From: Ciona savignyi
Taxonomy: Eukaryota > Chordata > Ascidiacea > Phlebobranchia > Cionidae
Length of the DNA stretch: 64,000 nt
Direction: 5' to 3'
Assembly: GCA_000149265.1 (NCBI GenBank)
Contig: CH003359.1
Span: forward strand, 115,586-179,585
Position 1 is the first letter of the stretch, and each line of letters starts with the position of its first letter. This document shows, piece after piece, positions 26,601 through 37,100 of this stretch. Position numbers and translations under genes: made by a program. The notes under the pieces are model-generated. The model was not told the origin of the DNA. It made no database searches and saw only the letters and a program-made list of their open reading frames with translations.

Positions 26601-28778
26601 TTTGTGTATACCGGTGCTTTGTAAGAAGACGGAGCAGTATCCTACCAAAATAGGTCCTGTTATAGAATATAGTAGTCCTGTGTTCAAGGGATTTTGTGGT
26701 GGGCGTGCACAGAACTACACTGTTTTAGCTAAAAAACTTCTATATGGGTGGATGGGTGTGTCATTTCTATCCTGACCTTTATGAAACCCACATTTTATTA
26801 TACATGGTCTGTACAATATAATATAATGTAAAGCAAGGGACATTGACTTTTATTTACAAATGCCTAAATCAGCTGTTATATATTTGCCAGAAATACACTA
26901 ATTTTAATTTTCTTCGATGAAAGAAATGTTTTTAGCCCTCGATGAGCCATATAACAAATGTTTTTTTTTGATAATTCTGTATGTAAACACAAGTATTAAA
27001 CAAACGCCATACCTTCCCCAGTTTTAGTGACATCGACCGACCACTCACTTCTGCATGGAGGGCCCTTTTTCGGGTGGTTGATTCTAAACCCAGCTTTGCT
27101 GTCGTATCCCAACAACTGCTTGATTTCTGCTTGCACAAAAACTAATGTGCTGACCTGACACCAAGTACCGTTGGCGGAGTAGCCGGTAAAGATTCCACTC
27201 ACCCCACCAACTGCGACTCGTATGCATTTCTCAGGCCGCAGGTCCACGTAACATTTAACTTAAATACAAATACATGTTTTAAAAATTAAATAAAATTTTA
27301 TTGGTATATGCAAAAATGGCTAAATCATTACCTATAGGTGTTGTAATTAAGTGGAATCGTAACATTTAACTTAAATTCAAATGAATATTTTTCAATTTTT
27401 TTTTAAAGAAAATATAATCTTTAGGTGTTGTAATTAAATGATATAGCAAAACAATTTAATGTTAAGGGTTTGTCCAACACAAACCCATTCGGTTTAAAAA
27501 ATATATTAAAGTGTAATCACTGCACACAAACCTGGTTTTTTAAAACAAGGTGGATTGACATCTGCCAACCAACAACACTCGGATGAGTATTGAGCACATT
27601 CTCTTTCTGTTGATATTTTCATTTCAGCCCGGCACGGCGACATGGGGGATAGGAAGGAGCTTAGCTGGCACGGCTCGCTTAAGTCTATTGCAAAGTTCAT
27701 TAAGGTTAGAAAAGTATATACCCACTGCACGGTTGTGTGGCCAAATGGGTATTGAAACCGATTTATTTGCCGCTTCCTATGTAACAACGCTCTTGGTAAA
27801 AAGCTTTTTATAGTTTCCAAAAAATATTGGTAAAATTAAGATTTTTACCGGGCCTGATTTCGAAACGACGATGTATTTATTCTTCGCAATTGTTTGTTTT
27901 AAAATTATAAATCTTCGCAATTGTTTGTTTTAAAATTAAAATTATATGCCTTGCATATTAGTCGGTCGTGCCTACTGTTAGGCCACAATACAGTGTTGGT
28001 TACTTTGCTACTATTGAATATGTGCTTTAACTCAAACTTAAGGGTGATTGTGTGACCGAAATATTCCAAGCGACTCACAAACATCATTTGATTTAAAAAA
28101 GAATCCTTATTACGAGCATACCACGAGTTGAATTCTGGGACTGGTAAATAAATTCAGAAGTCAAACTTATAGAAGCAAACAGTCTTATAAATCAGGTGGC
28201 AAGAAGTTCGCCCAGACAAACCTCCACCCATTTAAATGACATACAACTAAATCAACCCAAGTTCAGCGACAAGCTAATTCGGGTAAAGTTTGGCAGGTCA
28301 CTTGTACGGGACCGGGAAATCTGTTTAACAAAGTAGTTTAGTTTTCTTTGGCAAGGCCTTTTAAGAAAAAGTGATGTGATGCAATGTTGTTAAAATTGTC
28401 GTATTAAAATGGATTAGTTTACATCATATATTCCACATCCACTTCGAAATCCTACCTACGGAGAGTGTACAACTCATGTCGTTTTGTTTTCCGCCGTTGT
28501 ATACGTAAAGTAAACATCCTTAAATGGCGAGTTCAACGAAATATATCACTAGGCGACATTTAATAACTTGTTTTTCCTGAAAAATCTGTACATTCACCTG
28601 CTAATCGAAATATATGTCGATTACCAGCTCGAGTTAGATAGTGCGGAAAATAGGAAAAACGCGTATAGTAAAGCCGTTGTCATAACTTACCGCTTCTCCG
28701 AATTTCTTTACATGTTTCTCCATCACCTTTGTGCACAAATAACAATCCAATTAGGATTATTAAAACCGACTTCTTCAT
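17619..28778 (-). CDS. Adhesion G-protein-coupled receptor with GAIN/GPS domain and Cys-rich N-terminus
   Basis: Eighteen coding exons on the minus strand join in phase to 905 residues: 28691-28778, 27532-27684, 27013-27258, 26438-26641, 25797-25975, 25435-25548, 24873-24966, 23915-24046, 23293-23430, 22858-22936, 21932-22087, 21110-21224, 20494-20706, 19767-20006, 19339-19443, 18930-19039, 18241-18490, 17619-17720. Exon 1 encodes a signal peptide (MKKSVLIILIGLLFV). Exon 2 is Cys-rich and trefoil-like (ECCWLADVNPPCF). Exons 3-4 are further Cys-rich modules I do not recognise. Exons 9-12 form the GAIN domain, with the GPS at CECNHTTNFAVLM (548-560), where the usual HL(S/T) tripeptide reads HTT. 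TM1-2 are in exon 13, TM3-4 in 14 (SSHFFFLAVFMWSFVEG), TM5 in 15-16 (GMIWSFLGPFL), TM6-7 in 17, and a short basic tail in 18. The donor of exon 13 (ACG|GTATGG) is a choice between two in-frame options, and exon 11's acceptor is the least certain. No ortholog name is assigned; it looks like an ascidian-specific member. Confidence 0.88.
17860..18118 (-). repeat. tRNA-like SINE, family A, degenerate, in last GPCR intron
   Basis: Shares with the full copy at 61413 the blocks around GTCGGGTTACCG, TGTGTTGTGTATGAT, and the ACTGGGTTCAGGCCATGCC / GACAGCCGA end, read on the minus strand. The 5' half is diverged. Confidence 0.6.
22240..22500 (-). repeat. tRNA-like SINE, family A, in GPCR intron
   Basis: Minus-strand copy that starts with the AGGACAGGATATTCATG tail block and ends at AGACCAACCGGCCGG, the reverse of the tRNA-like head. 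It lies between GPCR exons 10 and 11. Confidence 0.8.
26100..26340 (+). repeat. tRNA-like SINE, family A, degenerate, in GPCR intron
   Basis: Plus-strand copy with GTCGCCTGTCAGGCGAAAGG at the head, then TGGGTTCTACCAAATTAAAG, and GTAACCCGACAGCGAGGTGA near its end. It sits between GPCR exons 4 and 5. Confidence 0.65.
27248..27440. repeat. Diverged tandem duplication of about 0.1 kb in a GPCR intron
   Basis: Two blocks share GTAACATTTAACTTAAAT (27249 and 27359) and TAGGTGTTGTAATTAA (27334 and 27422). The first block overlaps the acceptor of GPCR exon 3, so the duplication also copied an acceptor-like sequence. Confidence 0.6.
27882..27940. repeat. Two-copy direct repeat, unit near 30 bases
   Basis: TCTTCGCAATTGTTTGTTTT followed by AAAATTA occurs twice back to back inside the first GPCR intron. 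Confidence 0.8.
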
Positions 28779-28938
28779 GTGATCGAAGGTTCAACCGAAG
28801 TTATATCGATATAGTCCCCCGACAATGTATGGTCAGGTTTATTTACGTAACCTAAATTCAATTTTACATAAACTTCTACATGGTTCGTAAAGCAAAAAGA
28901 AGTAAGAACGATTTTTCCAAAAAGTGAGAACGATTATT

Positions 28939-30014
28939 TTAACTCTTTCCGTCCCAACTCGCCATAGTTGGTGGGAAAACTTGGTATCCCGCCTGTACAT
29001 AAATGGATGCAAATCTAAAAAACGATTTCTCCGCAATGCGTAATGGTAGAGACCTCAGCTATGGCTCATTCGATCAAGGAAACCCTATATTTTATTCTCT
29101 GTAATTTTCGTGGAGAAATATTAAAAATACGAGTGATAGCCTTTCTTTTTCAAGGCTTCGCCTCTTATTTCTATCGATTTTACACGAATTTACAAGTGAT
29201 TAACTCAGCCAATAGGAGTCGCGTTAACTTGCGGAGAAGCTCTTTTTGTCAAGCAAGTCTTTCTTTACATTCTCTGTGAATTTCGTGCCGTTGAGAAAAA
29301 AAGGAGAGCGTTGGTGACGTTTTCGCAGCAGGCGTTTATGCTTCGTGTTCACCAAAGCATGAATCCAGCTGGGCCTGCTGAGCGCACGATAAAGAAAAAG
29401 GCGGCGAGACTAGCTAGTTCGGTGTGCCCTGCTTTGAAGAATATTGGATATAGTATTTGTGTTTGTTTGCTTTTGTATGCCCTTTTACACTTCCTTCACT
29501 GTTCTTATTTATACTTTTTACTATTTTAGTTCTACAAAACTAAAAACTTCAATGCGTTTTGGTTCAATTTTTCATAATATAGTTAGAATAAAGGAAAATT
29601 TCAATTAGGAATAGTAAAAAAACTACTGAAGATACAAATACAGTTCAAATTTTCCTGAGTACAAAAACTATTAGACAATCTACATTCCAATTTTCATATC
29701 ATTTGGGCATACCAATAATTAGTGAGTATTTCGTTTGTCAGTGCACCTCAAAATTTTCAAAGTCGAGCAGAATTTTCTTTACATAAAAAGTGGTGTTCAC
29801 TAAAGTTTACATAATATATTCTTTATTGGAGGTAGATTCTAGGTGTGCGGTTTGTTTAAAAGAGGGATAAATTATCTTTCCAACCATAGCCTACTAAATA
29901 TTAAATCATAATTTGAGAAAAACTGTGCTAATTTGAAAATGACCAAAAATTGTAAAAAACACTGCGGGACAGCATGTTTAAATTAATGCATTTTGCCGGG
30001 AGTGAAAGAGTTAA
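28939..30014. mobile_element. piggyBac-like non-autonomous DNA transposon
   Basis: Both ends are TTAA, the piggyBac-type target site. The left end reads TTAACTCTTTCCGTCCC. The right end, in reverse complement, reads TTAACTCTTTCACTCCC, so the terminal inverted repeats match at 15 of 17 positions with the TTAA included. About 1.08 kb lies between them with no recognisable transposase; open frames inside are short (the longest about 78 codons) and lack the DDD-type catalytic motifs. It therefore looks like a MITE-like deletion derivative moved in trans. Confidence 0.65.
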
Positions 30015-31430
30015 TATTCTCAAAATGATTCATTTTACTTTCACTAGTCCAAAATAAATTACTATCCTACTGTACAAAGCATAATTTAGTAACTAAGACA
30101 GCCCACTGCAAAGTTGTATTCGGATATGTCAGTTTCGGTTATCACTTATCACACGCATGCGGAAGTTAAATTGATGAACAGGCAACCTAGTTAACCATAT
30201 CTCAGTTTCTATTTGAACTTTTTCATTTCTCTGGTGCGACTGTACTTTTAACTCTCTTCGGTTAGTGATATTCACAACCGTGAATTGAGTACGTTAGTTA
30301 ACAAGTCTAGTGTGTAACTAACTGTACTTTATTTCAGATAGTTCAACGTTTCGCACCTTTTGACTATATAAGTCAACTACAAAATGGACCTTAACTTCCT
30401 TCTTCCTGTATATAAGACCGACAAAGTTCAAATTTCACTGGCCTAATGAAGAGGCTTTCAGTTTTGCTATACGACTCGTGTGAGTAAAGTAAACCACTTA
30501 CATCGTTACGTCATAGTTGTAGGCCTTATGATGAAGGAAACGAATGCTTCCGGTTAGTGCACGGCTGCAATAGTTTTTTTATGGTTCACTGATTTTCTGT
30601 AAATTTCATGTTTTTATGATTTGTCTTTGCAATAATGTTATACTTACTTTTACTCTTGAAGTTACTTTTTACTTGGGCGTTCACCCATTGAGCATACTTT
30701 TATAATTCTTAAAAAGCGACAACGGACGCAGTATTGTGAAGTGTAAATTGTGTAACCTTTCATTTTTCTCTTTGGTAATATCTTACCTACATTTTTTTAG
30801 CTGCCGCTAACTACCAAATACAAGAATTGGAAATAGCGCGTCATATTTTACTGCGTCTCGCCGTATCACTTCCTTTGAAAACAAACACTTGTGACTGTAT
30901 GGGCAGGAGTCGTATCATACTGTTGCAGTACACATTTAAATTGAATACTTTGCAGGTGTGTTGGGAGTCTATCAATTCCACCAAATATTACTTAAAAAGA
31001 CTGCGTATTCGGTTATTGCAAGAAAATGCATATACTAGCAGACAGTATTCTATCTTTTCAACACATTATTACTTTTGACACTATCAAAATGCACATCATA
31101 ATTGATGAACATTGCTAATTCTGTTCCTTCTGCAGGTTTTTTTTTATCAACTTTTTTATAACCATTACAAACACAACCTATACAACTGGACTGTGTGCTA
31201 ATAGTCAAACCAGTATAAGGGCTATTGTGCATATGTTTTGAGCAATCAGACCCACGCATCCTGTGCGCATGTTATGAGCATTTCGAAGCCTTCTCTGCTT
31301 GTGTAGGTGTGTAGAATTCCCTTCTGTTATTTGGTAGAAAATAGACTAGCATGCGTTTCTCTCGTCAGATAATGTTAAACACGATGCGTTACATGTATAA
31401 CATTAAGAACAAATATCAACCAATGGGAAG

Positions 31431-31499
31431 AAAAATATCGGTAGATGGCTTTTGTTATATTAGAATCTAATATAACAAGAGCAGTCTACCGATATTTTT
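31431..31499 (+). ncRNA. Long near-perfect hairpin, miRNA-precursor-like or MITE core
   Basis: Arms 31431-31462 and 31468-31499 pair over 32 positions with a single mismatch and two G:U pairs if transcribed from the plus strand. The loop is five bases (GAATC). Further CCAAT/ATTGG pairing lies outside the stem (31420-31424 and 31501-31505). The size and bulge pattern fit a pre-miRNA, but a young palindromic MITE would look the same. No expression evidence is available, so the RNA call is tentative. Confidence 0.35.
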
Positions 31500-31710
31500 G
31501 ATTGGTAAAATTGACAACTTAAATTTAGTTGAAAAATAAGGAATCTAGAAAAACGTAGGAGTTGCCATAAAGTAACTAGCTAAGATTCCCAACAAACACG
31601 GAAAATCGTCAAACTCGTCTCCGTTCTGTGATTGGTTTCTGCTAAATTGACAGCTAGGTGGGAGAAGATAGCCAGTAAACAGAGGCTTAAAAATGGTGTA
31701 CGCGGTCTTG

Positions 31711-31778
31711 TAGGGTTGTGGCCGACTGGTTAACGTGACCGATACATATACCAACTATACAGAATCGGTTTTAGGGAC
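31711..31778 (+). repeat. tRNA-like SINE, family B
   Basis: Contains TTGTGGCCGACTGGTTAACG and ACCGATACATATACC, the family's A-box-like head. It is immediately followed by a hAT-like terminus. Confidence 0.55.
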
Positions 31779-31783
31779 TAGGC

Positions 31784-31930
31784 CAGTGGTTCTTAACCTT
31801 TTTAACCCATGGACTATTTCCAAGCTGACCTAAATATACGCGGACTCAAGTCATGGGTATGAAAAATAGAGTTTTCCGTAATTTTTACCGAAAAAAATCA
31901 TTATTTTTTCCTTTATTAGACACAAAGAAA
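31784..31930. mobile_element. hAT-like terminal sequence, right end not found
   Basis: Begins CAGTGGTTCTTAACCTTTTT, which closely matches the terminal inverted repeat typical of hAT (Charlie-like) transposons. I did not find the opposite end, so the stated end is only where the resemblance fades and the element is probably truncated. Confidence 0.45.
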
Positions 31931-34170
31931 AAATCGGTAAATTAAGAGTGTTTTATGTTTATTTGTAATGAAGTATGTACTGACTTTTAGCAAAAGCACA
32001 TGTGTGAGCGGACAGGTTGAAACCTTATCCTGGTAAAAAAAACAAGGTCTAAAAATATAATAAAATCTCAACCCGCTTGGACCACTCATTTAAAACTACG
32101 ACACCAATAAGTGTTCACTTAAAAAAACACTTTACACACACTCATATATTTATTATATATGTGCGGATTATACATTTGTTTGTGAACTGCAGTTCTACGC
32201 CTATGACAACGCAGACATATGTTCCTAGTTCCTACATCAGGATTTCATCGTTGATGAATGGCGCGTTAAGTGACGCTGCTTAGCATCTCTTTTGAACACT
32301 CTCTATAAGATCAACAATGAGCCAAATAGTACAGGGAGGCGTTCAACTAATTATTCTTCTATTTCTCCAATGCAAACTGACCAAACCAAAAAGGCGGTGA
32401 CTCCAAATCCTGCCTCAGAAAGTCTTAGATTTTTATCTTAATTTAAAATCAAAGCTTGGATCTGCAATCTAAACTCAAAACCCTCCAAAAGTTTTTTTTA
32501 ATTTTGGGCAAATACCCCTCCGTTCATCTGTAACCTTTTATCAACAAAACAGCTAGCAGATGAACAATCACGAATCAACACCTTTATTTCACAAAGCACT
32601 GCTCCAATTATACAACACTTTACAGCTAAATGAAAACACCATCGCTCAGCCTAGCTGCTTTCAACCGTACAAACATTGGGGAATCACCACCATTGTTACT
32701 CAGCAACACATTTATTTAAATACTGTACAAAGATAGGGCCACATGTCATTTCTTCCCGCGCATGGGGGTCTATTAATTCGTTATACGCCATCTACACTTT
32801 TGTTCGAAGATCACTAAACTGACTTTACTCTTTCGCAAAAAAACTTATCCAAGTAAACTTATTGCATCTGCTAGTACCAAAACATGGATGTCTAGTTCAC
32901 CTAAGATTCTGAGACGACAATATAAAAACAAAAGGTTTGTGAGCATTACAGCGTGTATTATTAACGAATCACGACACAGAATGTTTGTTTACAGATCGTA
33001 CCAAACGTCAGGATCCTGAGACCCCAAATGAGGTCGGTCTGAGAAACAACATTTTGCGTGTTAAAATTGACAATCAACACAATGAACTGACTCAAATCAT
33101 GTACAAAGGCTATAGCACGACTGCTCGTGGCGGAAGAGAGGTCTTAAACGAACCGTTTGTTAAAAAAACAGTTTTTTAAAAAAATGGACGATACTGGCAG
33201 AAAGTTGTACAGTTATATGCAAGTGCGACATGCCAACTTGCTATGTTACATTAACCTTCAGCCGGGGCGATTCGATCAATGTCGAACACGCGATTGAACT
33301 GTTGTAATGTAGCAAGTTGCAAAACACGCGTGGTACATTGGGGGCATTGAAATTGGATGCATACAAACAACAATGAGCGCTACATTAGCGATAGTACATT
33401 AGGTAGCGGGCATAATTGAGGTGGTTTTAGCGGAATGGTGTGGGTGGTTTAGTGTATTTTTTGAGGCGGTAAAGGCCAGATTATTTTTAGAAGCGGGTGC
33501 CGTTAAAAAGAAAGCCATTATTACGATATCCTTAGTGTCCAACTCCTCACTAAAATGCATACAATCAGGGTTTTCAGTTTTAATGCGGTCGCGCAATCCG
33601 TCATTTCCGAATTCATGAAAGCATTATTATGCATAGTAACTTGCCCGGGAATACGGCCAATCGGTTTCAGTATTTGTTGGGGGGAATCGAGCATAAGAGC
33701 TCCGATTTGCGATAAGGTTGCAGAACCGCTACACTAAGCTACCGGATAGTTTATACCGAACATGTGTTAATTAAAAAGCAAGTTGGACTCGGATTGGAAT
33801 GATGTGGGGTGGGGAGAAATGATGCACAACATTCAAAGTAATCCTTTACAAATAAACAGGTCATGTACAAAGCGCTGATATCTCGATGCAATAATGTACA
33901 AAAGCAGTAAAACGACGAAAGCAAGATGGCATATATACACAATAAGTATTCGATTTACGATTACCGGAAAGTGGAACTGTTTTTGTAAAAAATAAAAAAG
34001 ATGTGATTAAAAACGATAGAATTTAAGGTAAAGCGAACCGGATAGTTTAAAATTTGATAAAACTCTTCATGAATGTTTATAAGAAAATGATTAAAATAGA
34101 TTTGATTTAAAATTGATTAATTTTTCTGTTAAAAAAGACTTGGCAAACCGTATAAACTTCTTCAGAAGTT

Positions 34171-37100
34171 TTACTCCATCAAAACGGCATCTACAACCTG
34201 GCCTCTTCTGATGGATGGTAAGGTGGGCGTTGCAGCTGGTAGAAGAAGCAAGAGTTTGGCGTCGGCCATACTTTGCAAGCGGGATATTATTTGGTTGCCG
34301 GTGACATCAGCATAGGGCACGACTTCGTTTGGCTCGTAGCGTAACGCGGCACGCTGGTACTCGGGACCGGGGCCGAGTTCGATGTCAGTCGACACCTGAA
34401 AATATAAAATAATAAGATATTTATCTTTATACCTGGGATGGGATAGCACGAGAAGAGGAAAGGCAATTTATATTTTTTTGTGAATGGGAAAACGAAAGGG
34501 GCGGTATCACACGGGCAAGTGTCAGATTACATTCCGCACACTGTCGGATTACCAGACTTATTGCAGTGTGTTGAGTGTGATTTAGAAATTTCTTTAATTT
34601 GGTAGAACCTATCATTCCACTGGGTTCAGGCAAATCCGATAAGTGCCTTGCTTGCCTTGCTTTAAGATACAACCGACTTGTTAGCGACAAGTTTTGAACC
34701 CACGGACTAAAAGACGACTAAACCGGACGGCATTAAAACAAGAGAAATCGTTACAACGGTTACCGGAGATATTGCAATGTGTTGATCAATATATACATTG
34801 TTAGGTGTTGATTTGTCTCATTAAATTTGCCCGCTAAGTGTTTTGCCAAAGGAATAAACTAATAAGCTAGTGGTAAGCTAACAATCAGCCAGTTACCCGT
34901 TACACGGGGCATTGTCAAATGTTGTGCAATTATCTGACTCAATATAAAACGTGGTGAAATAATGTAAGCAAATTAAACCCGTCAGCTAATGATAACATCG
35001 GCGCCTTGGGGGCAATGCAAATACCAATCCGATGATGGTCGTATGAACAAATGGTTATCACAACCTAAACATATACCGAATTATATACAAAAAACGCTTC
35101 AAACCACTATTCTATGATGGGCTCAGAACATGGCTTGGTGAAAAAAAATAAATATAGAAATTACAACGCTCGGGGCTATTTACAGAGTGTGTGTCCACGG
35201 TCGAAAATGAACGATAATCATTATCGTTTTTCAAAATACCATTTCTAAACAACCTATTTTGTTGTCAAGAATTTCCTATAGACAGTATTCAGTAACCAAA
35301 ACAACTAGAGCATTTAACTATGCTCATGGCTACAGCATCGAGAAATACCAAATTAATAAACAAAGCGACGAGTTGCGGTTTGCTTAGTTACCTTTCGGTG
35401 GTGATGTGTTTGACAGCTAACGAAAGTGTAATTAAGAACAAAGCTTCAAACTATTTTGTTGTTAAAAATGCGTATTTTATTTAATCTTTTACCGGGTCAA
35501 GTTTTAAACCCATCAAAGTCTCTTTGCGTTCATCATTCGGTCACACGACCGTACATCACTATACACGAATTGGAATTGTGTAACTTAAAAACGCATTCTC
35601 ACCCTTGCTTTGACAACGGTTGGCGCGACAGATTTCGAACCACACAGCTTCTGAAGACAGGGCTTCACCAACAAGTAGTAGGCTGTCAATGCCGGGACTG
35701 GAACACCTGAAAAATAAGGGGAGTTTACTATCACTTTGCGATTCTGTTTTTTGACCCAACATAAAGCTTTAGAGAGATAAAAAGCGTTTTTAAATTGTTA
35801 ATGTGCACCGTTTTGTTAAATTTAAACATTAACATTATATATATTCTTAAAGGGGAACGTTAAATCACATATAATTTAAAAAATCGATAAAAAAAGTGTT
35901 ACAACGACCAGATGGCAATATATTTTAAAGAGACAGTTCACACGACATAGAGCAATAAAATAGACGGATTTAGAGTCGTTTTGAAAATCAATTTTGTAGA
36001 CGTGCACCTGGCAGACAGAAGAACAGCTTCTTCGAACTTCCCGTGTTCAGAGTGGCAAAACAGGCCGGAGCTCTGCGGGTAATGTGGTGGTTAAATGAAT
36101 GAGAAATAAAGGCCAAAGCCGATGGTGTGAATACAATTTTTGACTCGAATGCGTCAACGGAAATGAATGCGGTTTAATAAAAGGCTTTTGTCAGGTGACA
36201 TGGACGTCACGTGAGGTGAGACGTCATGCTATAAAATTCGTATATTTTTGGGCGGAAATTAAAATTCTCCCAAACCACTTTCTATTCCAATCAACTGATT
36301 ATCGGCGATCCACACTATACTCGGCTGAACGGTTGACTTCATTATATTGCATTACAAATGTTTAAGTAAAACTTAAGAGTAACGGCTAGTGGAAGTTGAT
36401 TGTGTCGTTTGGATAAGCGCTTATCCAACATTGCCTAAACTAAGTGGATAATAAAACGCACACCAATAGCTCCGGGAACCCGACAGTGCGTACCAGGAAT
36501 TGCCTGTGCGATAACGCAACAACAAATGCAATTATCCAAGACAAGGGTTATATACAATACGTTAATAAGCATGGGTGCTTTGCAATGTTTTAACTTAAAG
36601 CATTATACAATGGCCAACGGCGGAGTTTTTGTTTCTTTATCGCTTATTTCTTCCAGTTTATTATTTTTTTAAGTAAACTATCGCTATTTACTTAAATTCT
36701 AGGTGCGAAAACTACAGAAACCAAAAATTCAGGATAAAACTGAAAAAAAAACGAAATCGAGAAAAACTTCAGAAACAAACTTACCCAGGTTTGATCGCCA
36801 CTCGTCCAAACTGCAGAGTACCTCCGATCTCCTGGATCACCGACTTCACAATGTCCTTCTCCCCCATTGAGCAACCTCCGGTCGAAATCACCAGGTCGGC
36901 TGTGGATTCGTAGAAATTTCAAAAAAAAGACGATATACGAAGCACTTGCGACTTCCGTTATAGTTGGACAAAATTTGAGTTCACAAATCCTACCTTCAAA
37001 ATTATTTATTAAGAAATCGATTAATTGAGTTATTAACACTCTTTACAAACGTAACTAGGAGCTTCTAACTGAATTATGCTTTTTAAATACAGTTAGTTAA

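Larger units (their letters stand above)
28779..34170. other. Intergenic region between GPCR 5' end and gephyrin 3' end
   Basis: No exon chain was recognised on either strand. It contains the piggyBac-like element (28939-30014), the long hairpin (31431-31499), a family B SINE (31711) and a hAT-like end (31784). The GPCR promoter should lie just right of 28778 and the gephyrin 3' UTR just left of 34171. Sequence at 32900-33700 holds short open frames without motifs. Confidence 0.6.

Noticed and set aside
29311-29529. A transposase remnant inside the piggyBac-like element
   Set aside because: The 72-codon frame there lacks any recognisable catalytic or zinc-finger motif of piggyBac transposases.
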